Positions 24,368 through 33,033 of a DNA stretch of 64,000 nucleotides are shown one piece after another. The stretch lies in NCBI RefSeq assembly GCF_035552695.1, contig NZ_DASZKT010000113.1, positions 4,522-68,521 on the forward strand, in the 5' to 3' direction. A program made the translations under genes and the position numbers. The notes beneath the pieces were generated by a model. It made no database searches. It was not told the DNA's origin and was given only the letters and a program-made list of their open reading frames with translations. The DNA is from Actinospica sp035552695 (GTDB lineage: Bacteria > Actinomycetota > Actinomycetes > Streptomycetales > Catenulisporaceae). Positions within the stretch are counted from its first letter, which is position 1. Each line of letters opens with the position of its first letter.

Positions 24368-25216
24368 ATGAGCGCGATGACCGACACTCCGGCCGTCTTC
24401 GGCGGCATGACTCCGCTGCCGGAGGCGAGCGGCCGGGCCGGCTTCAGCGGTGCGCTGCGCTCCGAGTGGACGAAGATCCGCTCGGTGAAGTCGACGACCT
24501 GGACCCTGGCCGCTGCGATCATCATCGGCGTGGGTATCAGCGCCCTGGGCAACTGGGGCCAGGCCAACCACACCACCGAGACCGCGGCCCAGCTCGCGCA
24601 GAAGGACCTGGTGCAGCGCACCATGTTCGGCATCATCCTCGGACAGCTGGTCATGGTCGTCTTCGGCGCGCTCGCGGTGACCGCGGAGTACTCCACCGGG
24701 ATGATCCGCACCAGCCTTTCCGCGCAGCCGCGCCGGGGGAACGTCTTCCTGGCCAAGCTGGTGGTCCTGACGGTGGTGGCCTTCGTCGTCGGCGAGATCA
24801 TCTCCTTCGCCTCGTTCTTCATCGGCGCGCACTTCTGGGCGACGAAGGGCGTCTCGCTGAGCCTGAGCACGCACGGCGCGCTGCAGGCCGTGGCCGGCGG
24901 CGGGCTCTACCTCGTCGGCGCGGCGCTGCTGGCCTTCGGCATCGGCGCGGCACTGCGGCACACGGCCGGGGCCATCACCCTCGGCGTGGCGCTGCTGTTC
25001 GTGATCAACATCATCACGAACTTCATGCCGACCTCCTGGCAGCAGGACATCGACAAGTGGCTGCCGTACAACGCCGGCAGCCAGGTCTGGGCGACGCAGC
25101 ACACGGCCGACGTCGGCACCGCGTTCGGCGCCTGGGCCGGCTTCGGCGTGTACATCGGCTACGCCGTGATCGCGCTGCTCGCGGGCCTGTGGGTGTTCCA
25201 GCGCCGGGACGCCTAG
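24368..25216 (+). CDS. ABC-2 type permease, pair 1
   Basis: 282-residue integral membrane partner of the preceding ATPase. The N-terminal cytoplasmic helix ALRSEWTKIRSVKSTTW is the hallmark of this actinobacterial permease group. About six transmembrane helices follow, with the conserved YSTGMIRTSLSAQPRR loop after the second and ending WVFQRRDA. Immediately downstream is a strong terminator, so pair 1 is probably a two-gene operon. Confidence 0.9.
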   Translation: MSAMTDTPAVFGGMTPLPEASGRAGFSGALRSEWTKIRSVKSTTWTLAAAIIIGVGISALGNWGQANHTTETAAQLAQKDLVQRTMFGIILGQLVMVVFGALAVTAEYSTGMIRTSLSAQPRRGNVFLAKLVVLTVVAFVVGEIISFASFFIGAHFWATKGVSLSLSTHGALQAVAGGGLYLVGAALLAFGIGAALRHTAGAITLGVALLFVINIITNFMPTSWQQDIDKWLPYNAGSQVWATQHTADVGTAFGAWAGFGVYIGYAVIALLAGLWVFQRRDA

Positions 25217-25272
25217 AAATTCATCAGAGATCCAATTTCACAACAGAGCTCTGATACTGGTAGATTCCGGAA

Positions 25273-25319
25273 GCGAGGGCCCCCTCGACGGCGTGGGTAG
25301 ACGCCGAGGGGGCCCTCGC
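25273..25319 (+). terminator. intrinsic terminator after ABC pair 1
   Basis: GC-rich hairpin with arms of about 19 pairs and a three-base bulge on the left arm, followed within a few bases by CTCCTTTTT. It is one of the few canonical rho-independent terminators in the window. Confidence 0.85.
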
Positions 25320-25380
25320 CTCTCCTTTTTCCGAGCGCGGCGGTGCGTCAGGCAGTACCGTGTACGGGAGAGGGGGCACC

Positions 25381-26322
25381 ATGATCGAAGTCAAGGACCT
25401 CGTCAAGAAGTACGGCGACACGACCGCCGTGGACCACCTCAGTTTCGCGGTCGAACCTGGCCGGATCACCGGCTTCCTGGGGCCGAACGGGGCCGGGAAG
25501 TCCACCACGATGCGGCTGATCCTCGGTCTCGACCGGCCGACCTCCGGCAACGCGCTCATCGACGGCAAGCCGTACCGCGATCTGCGTGATCCGCTGCGAT
25601 ACGTCGGCGCGCTGCTCGAGGCGCGGGCCGTGCACGGCGGCCGCAGCGCGTTCAACCATCTGCTCTATCTCGCGCAGACGCAGGGCGTGCCGAAGAAGCG
25701 GGTCTCCGAGGTCCTGGACCTCGTCGGCCTGAGCGCGGTGGCCGGCAAGCGCACCAAGGGCTTCTCGCTCGGCATGGGCCAGCGGCTCGGCATCGCCGCG
25801 GCGCTGCTCGGCGACCCCGAGATCCTCATCCTCGACGAGCCGGTCAACGGGCTCGACCCCGAGGGCGTGCTCTGGATCCGGCAACTGCTCAAGGCCCTCG
25901 CGTCGGACGGCCGGACCATCTTCGTGTCGAGCCACCTGATGAACGAGATGGCCGTGACCGCCGACCACCTGATCGTCATCGGCCGCGGCAAGCTGCAGGC
26001 GGACATGCCGGTCGGCCAGTTCATCGCGCAGTTCTCGGACACCGCGGTGCTGGTACGCACGCCGCACGCCGACTCGTTCCGGGCGGCGGTCGGCGAACGC
26101 GGCTGGTCCGTCGCGAACACGAACGACGCCGGCGCGCTGATCGTCACCGGCAGCACCGCTCCGCAGATCGGCGAGCTCGCGGCCGAACGCGGCCTGGTGC
26201 TGCACGAACTCACGCCGCAGAAGGCCTCGCTGGAAGAGGCGTACATGGAGCTCACCCGGGAGTCCGGCGAGTTCGCGCACCGGTCCGCACCCGTTCTCGG
26301 AGGTTCCGATGGCCGCGCGTGA
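25381..26322 (+). CDS. ABC transporter ATPase, pair 2
   Basis: 313-residue paralogue of the pair 1 ATPase, with GPNGAGKST, FSLGMGQRLGIA, ILILDEPVNGLDPEG and SSHLMNE motifs. The start at the ATG preceded by GAGGGGGCACC is preferred over an ATG seven codons upstream. Overlaps its permease gene by 14 bases. The C-terminal 90 residues are the most divergent part compared with pairs 1 and 3, as expected if they contact pair-specific permeases. Confidence 0.92.
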   Translation: MIEVKDLVKKYGDTTAVDHLSFAVEPGRITGFLGPNGAGKSTTMRLILGLDRPTSGNALIDGKPYRDLRDPLRYVGALLEARAVHGGRSAFNHLLYLAQTQGVPKKRVSEVLDLVGLSAVAGKRTKGFSLGMGQRLGIAAALLGDPEILILDEPVNGLDPEGVLWIRQLLKALASDGRTIFVSSHLMNEMAVTADHLIVIGRGKLQADMPVGQFIAQFSDTAVLVRTPHADSFRAAVGERGWSVANTNDAGALIVTGSTAPQIGELAAERGLVLHELTPQKASLEEAYMELTRESGEFAHRSAPVLGGSDGRA

Positions 26323-27148
26323 CAGTGTTCTGACTCCGACCACGATGCAGGCCGCCGGCACCGGCCACGCGCACTTCGGCCGCCTGCTGCTGGCCGAGTG
26401 GACGAAGATCCGCTCGGTACGCTCGACCTACTGGTCGCTGATCGCGCTGATCATCGCGTTCCTGTTCTTCAGCTGGCTGTTCCCGTATCTGACGGTCTCG
26501 AACTGGAAGCAGGCCACGCCGACGCAGCAGGCGAACCTGATCGAGGACCCGATCGGCTCGATCATGAGCTCGGGGCTGTTCGTCGGCCAGCTCGCGGTCG
26601 CGATTCTCGGCGTGATGGTGACGGCGAGCGAGTACTCCACCGGCATGATCCGCTCGACGCTGCTGGCCAGCCCGCACCGGGTGCGGATGCTGGCGGCCAA
26701 GTCGATCGTCTTCGCGCTGCTGATCCTGGTGATCGGCGAGGTCATCGCCTTCGCCGGCTTCTTCATCGGCCGGCAGACCTTCAAGAGCCTGCTGACGGTG
26801 AACCTGAGCAGCGGGGACGTCCGGCAGGTGTTCGGCGTCGGCCTGTACCTGGGCATGCTCGGCCTGTTCTCGCTGGTCCTGGGCTCGCTGATCCGGCACG
26901 TCGCGGGCGCGATCACCGGCATCGTCGCGCTGCTGCTGGTGATCAGCAACCTGATCCAGCTGATCCCCGGCCGGGTCGGCAAGTACCTGTACACCTACGA
27001 GCCGACGAACGCCGGCTTCGCGATCATCGGCAAGCGGCTGCCGGACAACTTCCTGATCAGCTCGTGGGAGGGCTACGGCGTGTTCGCCGCGTGGACCGCG
27101 CTGCTCTGGGCGCTGGCCGCGTACCTGCTCGTGCGCCGGGACGCGTAA
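26309..27148 (+). CDS. ABC-2 type permease, pair 2
   Basis: 279-residue membrane protein, paralogous to the other two permeases: LLAEWTKIRSVRSTYW at the N-terminus, about six transmembrane helices, YSTGMIRSTLLASPHR loop, and ending LLVRRDA. A GGAGG ribosome binding site lies inside the ATPase gene, and the 14-base overlap implies coupled translation. Confidence 0.9.
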   Translation: MAARDSVLTPTTMQAAGTGHAHFGRLLLAEWTKIRSVRSTYWSLIALIIAFLFFSWLFPYLTVSNWKQATPTQQANLIEDPIGSIMSSGLFVGQLAVAILGVMVTASEYSTGMIRSTLLASPHRVRMLAAKSIVFALLILVIGEVIAFAGFFIGRQTFKSLLTVNLSSGDVRQVFGVGLYLGMLGLFSLVLGSLIRHVAGAITGIVALLLVISNLIQLIPGRVGKYLYTYEPTNAGFAIIGKRLPDNFLISSWEGYGVFAAWTALLWALAAYLLVRRDA

Positions 27149-27197
27149 GGTCCCCGCAGCTCAAGAGGCTGTACCGCTAAAAGAAGCCGTACCTCTA

Positions 27198-27240
27198 AAG
27201 CCTGCCCGAATGGTTGATTCCCGACTATTCGGGCAGGCTT
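27198..27240 (+). terminator. perfect inverted repeat between ABC pairs 2 and 3
   Basis: Arms of 14 bases (27198-27211 and 27227-27240) are perfectly complementary with a 15-base loop. It can end transcription of pair 2. It also sits only six bases before the start codon of the pair 3 ATPase and buries that gene's only G-rich ribosome binding candidate (GGGCAGG, 27231-27237) in the right arm, so it may also restrain translation of pair 3. Confidence 0.7.
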
Positions 27241-27246
27241 GTCTCC

Positions 27247-28269
27247 ATGATCCAAGCGACCGCGCTGACCAAGCGCTACGGTCCCCGGCTCGCGGTGGAC
27301 CAGGCGGATTTCACCGTCGCGCCGGGCAAGGTGACCGGCTTCCTCGGGCCGAACGGCGCGGGCAAGTCGACCACGATGCGGATGATCCTCGGCCTGGACC
27401 GGCCGAGCTCCGGCTCGGTGACCATCAACGGCGTCCCGTACCACCGGCTCGCCGCGCCGCTGCGGGAGGTCGGCGCGCTGCTGGACGCCAAGGCCGTGCA
27501 CGGCGGACGGACCGCGTACAACCACCTGCTCGTGCTGGCGAAGGCGAACGGCCTGCCGCGCGGCCGGGTGGACGCGGTGATCGACCTGGTCGGCCTGCAC
27601 AGCGTGGCCAAGAAGCGGTCCGGCGGATTCTCGCTCGGCATGGGCCAGCGGCTCGGCATCGCGGCGGCGCTGCTCGGCGACCCGGGAATCCTGATGTTCG
27701 ACGAGCCGGTCAACGGCCTGGACCCGGAGGGCATCCTCTGGATCCGCAACCTGATGAAGGCGCTGGCCGCGGAGGGGCGGACGGTCTTCGTCTCCAGCCA
27801 CCTGATGAGCGAGATGGCGCTGACGGCGGATCACCTCGTCGTGATCGGCCTCGGCAAGATCCTCGCCGACGAGCCGATGGCCGACTTCATCGCGAAGAAC
27901 TCGGTGAGCTACGTCCGCGTGCGCTCCCCGCAGATGGCGGATCTAGGACCGAAACTGGCCTCGCGCGGCTGGCGGATCGAGCCGCAGCCGGACGCGTCCG
28001 TGCACGTGTTCGACGCGCAGCCCGCGCAGATCGGAGACGTGGCCGGGACCGCGGGCCTGTGGCTGCACGAACTGACGCTGGTTCAGTCCTCGCTCGAAGA
28101 GGCGTTCATGCGGCTGACGGCCGGTTCGGTCGAGTACCACGCGGGCCAGACGGGCGACGCGGGTCTGGCGGGCGGACAGCGCGTGCCTGATGGAACGGCC
28201 ATGCCGGGCTGGGGCACGCCGGTCCCGCAGGAGATCCAGAACTCGCAGGTCAAGGAGCGTACCCAGTGA
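27247..28269 (+). CDS. ABC transporter ATPase, pair 3
   Basis: 340-residue paralogue of the two ATPases upstream, with GPNGAGKST, FSLGMGQRLGIA, ILMFDEPVNGLDPEG and SSHLMSE. It carries about 35 extra residues at the C-terminus rich in Gly/Pro/Gln. The family start MIQATALTKRYG fixes the ATG, although the expected ribosome binding site is part of a hairpin arm. Its stop overlaps the permease GTG start (GTGA). Confidence 0.9.
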   Translation: MIQATALTKRYGPRLAVDQADFTVAPGKVTGFLGPNGAGKSTTMRMILGLDRPSSGSVTINGVPYHRLAAPLREVGALLDAKAVHGGRTAYNHLLVLAKANGLPRGRVDAVIDLVGLHSVAKKRSGGFSLGMGQRLGIAAALLGDPGILMFDEPVNGLDPEGILWIRNLMKALAAEGRTVFVSSHLMSEMALTADHLVVIGLGKILADEPMADFIAKNSVSYVRVRSPQMADLGPKLASRGWRIEPQPDASVHVFDAQPAQIGDVAGTAGLWLHELTLVQSSLEEAFMRLTAGSVEYHAGQTGDAGLAGGQRVPDGTAMPGWGTPVPQEIQNSQVKERTQ

Positions 28270-29099
28270 GCGCCACCACCACCCGCGCCTTCCGCCTCGA
28301 GGGACCGGCCCGGCGAATCACGTTCGCGGAGGCGATGGACAGCGAGTTCGCCAAGATCCGCAGCGTGCGCTCCACCTACTGGACGCTGCTGATCTGCCTG
28401 GTGGTATCGGTCGGGATCTCGCTGCTGATCGCGGCCGTCACCTCGGCCAACTGGGACACGATCTCGCAGAGCGACCGCGCGACGACGGGCATGTCGACGG
28501 TGGTCACGGGAGTCTTCTTCGGCGTGCTGGTGACGGGCGTGCTCGGCGTCATGGTCGTATCCACCGAGTACGGCACCGGCATGATGCGCACCTCACTCAC
28601 CGCCTTCCCGCGCCGCGCCACGCTGTTCCTCGCGAAGGCCAGCGTGCTCGCCATCGTCGTGCTACTGCTCGGAATCGTCATCGCGTTCGCCTCGTACGCG
28701 GTGGCCAGCCCGTTCTTCACGAAACACGGCGTGGACCTGTCGCTGAGTCAGGCAGCCAACCTGCGCGCGCTGCTCGCCGTGCCGGTGTACCTGACGCTCG
28801 TCGCGCTGATGGGCCTCGGCCTGGGCTTCCTGCTCCGGCACACCGCCGGCGCGATCTCCTCGCTCGTCGGCCTGTTCTTCGTACTGCCGATCATCACGAA
28901 CTTCCTGCCCGGCACGACCGGCAAGGACATCAACAAGATCGTGCCCTCCAACGCCGGCAGCGCCATGATGGCCACCCACGCGACCACATCGAACGGCGCC
29001 CCGGAACTCTCCCCCGCCGGCGGCCTCGTCGCCCTGCTGATCTGGACCGCGGTGCTACTCGTCCCGGCGTTCTGGGCCTTCCGGCATCGGGACGCCTAG
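28266..29099 (+). CDS. ABC-2 type permease, pair 3
   Basis: 277-residue permease: AMDSEFAKIRSVRSTYW at the N-terminus, about six transmembrane helices, the YGTGMMRTSLTAFPRR loop and C-terminal FWAFRHRDA. GTG start overlaps the ATPase stop by four bases. It ends 13 bases before a convergent gene on the other strand, leaving no room for a separate terminator. Confidence 0.9.
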   Translation: MSATTTRAFRLEGPARRITFAEAMDSEFAKIRSVRSTYWTLLICLVVSVGISLLIAAVTSANWDTISQSDRATTGMSTVVTGVFFGVLVTGVLGVMVVSTEYGTGMMRTSLTAFPRRATLFLAKASVLAIVVLLLGIVIAFASYAVASPFFTKHGVDLSLSQAANLRALLAVPVYLTLVALMGLGLGFLLRHTAGAISSLVGLFFVLPIITNFLPGTTGKDINKIVPSNAGSAMMATHATTSNGAPELSPAGGLVALLIWTAVLLVPAFWAFRHRDA

Positions 29100-29112
29100 G
29101 GCGGTGGCGGCC

Positions 29113-29421
29113 CTACCGCCGCTGGCGTCGCCCGCGCGAGTTCCAGCAGGCGGTGTGCCAGTGGCGGCGTTCGGTGACGCCGCCGCCGGAGCCGTATTCG
29201 GGGACGCTCGGCCAGGCGACGAGGTGGGGCGTGCCGGGCGGGATCTCGTGGTCGCAGCCGGGGCAGCGGTAGGTCTTGGTCGCGGCCGCGCCGGTGACCT
29301 GGCGCACGATCCAGTCCTCGCCGTCCGGGGCGGACTCGGTGCGCTGGTAGCCGAAGGAGCGCGAGAGGTCGTCCGGGTCGGGCGTCGGACGTGACCACTT
29401 GGAGTTCTTGCGCGGGCTCAC
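29113..29421 (-). CDS. small zinc-ribbon protein ("ATP/GTP-binding protein" family of Streptomyces)
   Basis: 102-residue protein. A disordered basic start (SPRKNSKWSRPTPD) is followed by FGYQRTESAPDGEDWIVRQVTG and a compact domain with CPGCDHEIPPGTPHLVAWP and HWHTACW. The CxxC plus H/C pattern suggests a bound zinc. I recognise the pattern from Streptomyces proteins annotated as ATP/GTP-binding, though no nucleotide-binding motif is visible and I would not trust that name. Start set at GTG 29421, where the family-like sequence begins. Confidence 0.7.
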   Translation of the reverse strand: MSPRKNSKWSRPTPDPDDLSRSFGYQRTESAPDGEDWIVRQVTGAAATKTYRCPGCDHEIPPGTPHLVAWPSVPEYGSGGGVTERRHWHTACWNSRGRRQRR

Positions 29422-29464
29422 GAATCCATTCTCGCAGCCCGCGCGCGAACTTCGGGGACCTGGC

Positions 29465-31243
29465 TCAGGACGTGTGGTCGCGGAATCCGCGACTGGTCTT
29501 GCGGCCCAGGTATCCCGCCGTGACCAGGTGCTCGAGCAGCGGGGCCGGGGCGAAGCCGGGCTCACGGAACTCCAGGTAGAGCACCCGCTCGATGGCCAGC
29601 GCGACGTCCAGGCCGACCACGTCGAGCAGCTCGAACGGGCCCATCGGGTAGCCGCAGCCGAGCTTCATCGCGGTGTCGATGCCGTCGGCCGTCGCGTAGT
29701 GCGCCTGGAGCATCTTGACCGCGTCGTTCAGGTACGGGAAAAGCAGGGCATTGACGATGAATCCGGCGCGGTCGGCGCAGTCCACCGGGTGCTTGCCGAG
29801 CCGCTCGCACAGCTCGTGCACCGTGGTGAGCACGTCCGAGGCGGTGGCGACGGTGTGCACGACCTCGACCAGCTCCATCACCGGCGCCGGGTTGAAGAAG
29901 TGGATGCCGACGACGTCCGCCGGGCGGCTCGTGGCCACCGCGCAGTCGATCACCGGGAGGCTGGAGGTGGTCGTGGCCAGCACCGCGCCCGGCTTGCAGA
30001 TCCCGTCGAGTTCGCGGAACAGCGCCGTCTTCACCTCCACGTCCTCGATCACGGCCTCGATCACCAGGTCGCAGTCGGCCGCGTCGGTCAGGCTGCCGCT
30101 GGAGGTGAGCCGGGCCAGCGCGGCGTCCCGCTCGTCCGCCGCCAGCTTGCCCTTGGCCACGGCCCGGCCGAGCGACTTCTCGACCGCCGCCCGCGCCGCC
30201 TCGGCCTTCTCCTTGGAGCGGGCGATCTGCACCGTCTCCAGGCCGGCCTTGACGCAGACCTCGGCGATGCCGCCGGCCATGGTGCCCGAGCCGACCACGG
30301 CGACGCGGTCGACGGTGCGGCCGGGCGCGGCGTGCTTGGCGCCCTCGGAGGTCAGGTCGTCCGGGACGACGGTGGGCACACCCGGCTGCTCGTAGGTGTA
30401 GAAGCCGCGGCCGACCTTGCGGCCGAGCAGTCCGGCCGTCTTCATCTGCTTGAGGATCGGCGCGGGGGCGTGCAGCCGGTCGCGCGACTGCTTGTACATC
30501 GTGTCGAGGATCTCGTACGCGGTGTCCAGGCCGATCAGGTCGAGCAGCGCGAGCGGGCCCATCGGCAGCCGGCAGCCGAGCCGCATCGCGGCGTCGATGT
30601 CCTCGCGAGACGCGTAGCGCGCCTCGTACATCGTGGCGGCGTGGTTGAGGTAGCCGAACAGCAGCGCGTTCGCGATGAAGCCGGCCTTGTCGCCGATCAC
30701 GACCGGGCTCTTGCCGAGCCGCGCGGCCAGGGCCTCGACGTCGGCCAGCACCTCGGGCTCGGTGACGACCGTGCGCACGACCTCGACGAGCTTCATGACC
30801 GGCGCCGGGTTGAAGAAGTGGATGCCGACGACGCGGCCGGGGCGCGAGGTGGCCACGGAGATCTCGGTGACCGAGAGCGAGGAGGTGTTGGTCGCGAAGA
30901 TCGCGTCCGCGCCGCAGATCGAGTCGAGCTGCTGGAACAGCCCCCGCTTGAGTTCGAGCCGCTCCGGGATCGCCTCGATGACGAGATCGACGCCGGCCAG
31001 GTCGGCCAGGTCCGTCGTGAAGGTGACGCGGTCGAGCAGCGCCGCGGCGTCCTGCGCGCTCAGCTTGCCCTTCGAGACCGCGCGCCGGGTCGAGTGGGCA
31101 ACGTGCGCCCGCCCCCGGTTGAGCGCGGCGGCGTCCTGCTCGACGCCGTACACCCGGATGCCGTTCCTGGCCAGCACCTCGGCGATGCCCGCACCCATGG
31201 TGCCCAGGCCCACCACGCCCACTGTCTTGAAGTCCCGCGCCAC
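29465..31243 (-). CDS. double-domain 3-hydroxyacyl-CoA dehydrogenase
   Basis: 592-residue NAD-dependent dehydrogenase made of two complete copies. Each copy has an NAD-binding Rossmann domain (GLGTMGAG near residue 9; GSGTMAGG near 305), the TSSL serine, the catalytic His in VGIHFFNPAPVM, and a C-terminal 3HCDH helical domain with NALL...YLN. Both halves keep catalytic residues, so both may be active. Role: oxidation of 3-hydroxyacyl-CoA such as 3-hydroxybutyryl-CoA. Start at GTG 31243, eight bases after AAGGGAG. Similar double-length proteins occur in Streptomyces near the scy-nucS region (SCO5385, from memory). Confidence 0.9.
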   Translation of the reverse strand: MARDFKTVGVVGLGTMGAGIAEVLARNGIRVYGVEQDAAALNRGRAHVAHSTRRAVSKGKLSAQDAAALLDRVTFTTDLADLAGVDLVIEAIPERLELKRGLFQQLDSICGADAIFATNTSSLSVTEISVATSRPGRVVGIHFFNPAPVMKLVEVVRTVVTEPEVLADVEALAARLGKSPVVIGDKAGFIANALLFGYLNHAATMYEARYASREDIDAAMRLGCRLPMGPLALLDLIGLDTAYEILDTMYKQSRDRLHAPAPILKQMKTAGLLGRKVGRGFYTYEQPGVPTVVPDDLTSEGAKHAAPGRTVDRVAVVGSGTMAGGIAEVCVKAGLETVQIARSKEKAEAARAAVEKSLGRAVAKGKLAADERDAALARLTSSGSLTDAADCDLVIEAVIEDVEVKTALFRELDGICKPGAVLATTTSSLPVIDCAVATSRPADVVGIHFFNPAPVMELVEVVHTVATASDVLTTVHELCERLGKHPVDCADRAGFIVNALLFPYLNDAVKMLQAHYATADGIDTAMKLGCGYPMGPFELLDVVGLDVALAIERVLYLEFREPGFAPAPLLEHLVTAGYLGRKTSRGFRDHTS

Positions 31244-31620
31244 TGCCGACTCCCTTGTCCGCTCGGTACCGTCCCGCGCTCGGGGTACGGCCACTTGTTA
31301 CCGGTCAGTATCCAACCTACCGGCACCGGACGTCAGTGTGAATGCGGCCACAGTACCGGCCGGCCCGATCATCCGACCGGCCTCGGCGACCGCCGTGCGG
31401 AACGAAAGCCGTGAGACCGGTCGACGCCGCCTTCCCCGCACGCGCCCTCCACTGCGCATGCGGCGGCCTCGACCGGTCTCTCCCCGCCGGGGTTCCCTCG
31501 TCACGGAGTTCTCCGCGAAGCCCACCCCACCACACGGGTCTGACAGTTTTCGGACCACCACTCCCTTCCGTGTACTCGAACGAGTGAACACCCCGTGCCC
31601 GGGGCGTTCACCACCCGCGC
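31244..31620. other. upstream region of the dehydrogenase gene
   Basis: About 380 bases with no convincing gene. It contains TTACCGGTCAGTA at 31298-31310, a partly palindromic sequence 55 bases before the dehydrogenase start. It resembles operators of TetR-type acyl-CoA responsive regulators, but the symmetry is imperfect and no regulator is encoded nearby. Short Arg-rich frames here look like noise. Confidence 0.4.
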
Positions 31621-32025
31621 TCAGCAGTCGCGCAGTTCCGGGGACTGGTTGAGCAGCTGGGCCCGCGGGGAGACGAAGCGGCGGTAGGCGCCGGACTCCA
31701 TTCCCGGCTCCCCGTCCGCGGCCGGGAAGACGGCGACCCGGTGGCAGTTCTGGAACGCGAGTTTGACTCCGAAGTACCGCTCGAGGCAGCCGCGGATCGC
31801 GTCGGACGCGAGGGCCCGCAGCAGTTGCCCGCGCTCCGGCTCCGTGGCCGGCGGAGTGGTGTTGTCGGCGAACGGGCCGCCCTCGACGTGCAGCCGCGTC
31901 GACAGAGTGCTGATCATGGACCAGGCGTACGGCAGCGAGGTGCGCACGCAGTCGGCGAACTCGGCGTCGGCGATCTCGCCGCGCTCCGCGGCCGCCAGCA
32001 GATCCGGTGTGACGTCCAGGGACAT
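31621..32025 (-). CDS. SCO5389-family protein of unknown function
   Basis: 134-residue soluble protein recognised from the conserved start MSLDVTPDLLAAAERGEI, the block FADCVRTSLPYAWSMISTL, the highly conserved LLRALASDAIRGCLERYFG plus LAFQNCHRVAVFP, and the C-terminal QLLNQSPELRDC. Function unknown; restricted, as far as I know, to actinobacteria. It sits beside nucS as in Streptomyces. Length is as expected for the family. Confidence 0.88.
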   Translation of the reverse strand: MSLDVTPDLLAAAERGEIADAEFADCVRTSLPYAWSMISTLSTRLHVEGGPFADNTTPPATEPERGQLLRALASDAIRGCLERYFGVKLAFQNCHRVAVFPAADGEPGMESGAYRRFVSPRAQLLNQSPELRDC

Positions 32026-32224
32026 GTGTGGGCTCCACTCTCATTTCGTGAGGCGTCGCAGCTGTCATGGTGCGCTCACAGAAATGAATGACCGCGCCGG
32101 GGGCTCCTCACACCTTCACCGAGGGGGCGCTCGATATTCACGCGTGACCGGACGTCCGTTCAGCACACTGATCCGACCGTCGCACGCGTCGGGCGACGCG
32201 TGCGAACGACGCACGCGCCTGGAC

Positions 32225-32230
32225 TAGGCT
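32225..32230 (+). promoter_or_regulatory. -10 element of a probable leaderless nucS transcript
   Basis: TAGGCT ends six bases before the nucS ATG and there is no ribosome binding site, so the transcript would start at or next to the start codon. Confidence 0.5.
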
Positions 32231-32236
32231 GACCGG

Positions 32237-32896
32237 ATGCGCCTCGTCATCGCCCAGTGCAGCGTCGACTACGCCGGACGCCTCGCCGCCCACCTGCCCA
32301 GCGCCAAGCGCCTGCTCATCCACAAGGCCGACGGTTCGGTGCTGGTGCATTCGGACGGCGGCTCCTACAAGCCGCTGAACTGGATGAGCCCGCCGTGCAC
32401 GGTCAAGGAGGAGCCGGGCCTGTGGACGGTGACCAACAAGGCGGGCGAGAAGCTGATCATCCGCCTGGAAGAGGTCTTCCACGACGAATCCCATGAGCTC
32501 GGCGTCGACCCCGGCCTGCAGAAGGACGGCGTCGAGTCGCATCTGCAACAACTTCTGGCCGCGCAGATCGAGACTCTCGGCCCCGGTTACCGCCTCGTCC
32601 GGCGCGAATACCCCACCGCCATCGGCCCGGTGGACATCCTGTGCAAGGACGCCAGGGGCACGACCGTCGCCGTGGAGATCAAGCGCCGCGGCGAGATCGA
32701 CGGCGTCGAACAGCTGACGCGGTATCTGGAGCTCCTCAACCGCGATCCGCTGCTCGCGCCAGTCCGGGGAATCTTCGCCGCGCAGGAGATCAAACCCCAG
32801 GCGCGGGTGCTGGCCACCGACCGCGGCATCGGCTGCCAGGTGCTGGACTACGACGTACTGCGCGGTTTCGACGACGTCGAATCCCGGTTGTTCTAA
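32237..32896 (+). CDS. nucS: NucS/EndoMS mismatch-specific endonuclease
   Basis: 219-residue DNA repair nuclease that replaces MutS-MutL mismatch repair in actinobacteria and some archaea; it makes double-strand breaks at G-T, G-G and T-T mismatches and works with the sliding clamp. The N-terminal DNA-binding domain begins MRLVIAQCSVDYAGRL and contains the WMSPPC loop. The C-terminal RecB-like nuclease has GPVDILCKD and VAVEIKRRGEIDGVEQLTRY, supplying the metal-binding Asp, Glu and Lys. The Asp-Val-Glu...LF tail fits the clamp-binding end reported for the family. Length is standard. Confidence 0.93.
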   Translation: MRLVIAQCSVDYAGRLAAHLPSAKRLLIHKADGSVLVHSDGGSYKPLNWMSPPCTVKEEPGLWTVTNKAGEKLIIRLEEVFHDESHELGVDPGLQKDGVESHLQQLLAAQIETLGPGYRLVRREYPTAIGPVDILCKDARGTTVAVEIKRRGEIDGVEQLTRYLELLNRDPLLAPVRGIFAAQEIKPQARVLATDRGIGCQVLDYDVLRGFDDVESRLF

Positions 32897-33033
32897 CGAT
32901 TGCTCTCTCGATTGCCTTGCCCCGCAACGGACCCTACGCGGTGTCACCTCCGGTGGAGTAAAGTGCGCGGGTATTGACTGTCATGCCTGAGGGGGAGCGC
33001 TCAGTCGCCTCCCGTGGACAACTGAGGATTGCG

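Noticed and set aside
29399..31414. 671-residue open frame antisense to the 3-hydroxyacyl-CoA dehydrogenase
   Set aside because: His/Arg/Glu/Val-rich shadow of a high-GC gene, with no recognisable motif. The opposite strand has full enzyme motifs in two copies.
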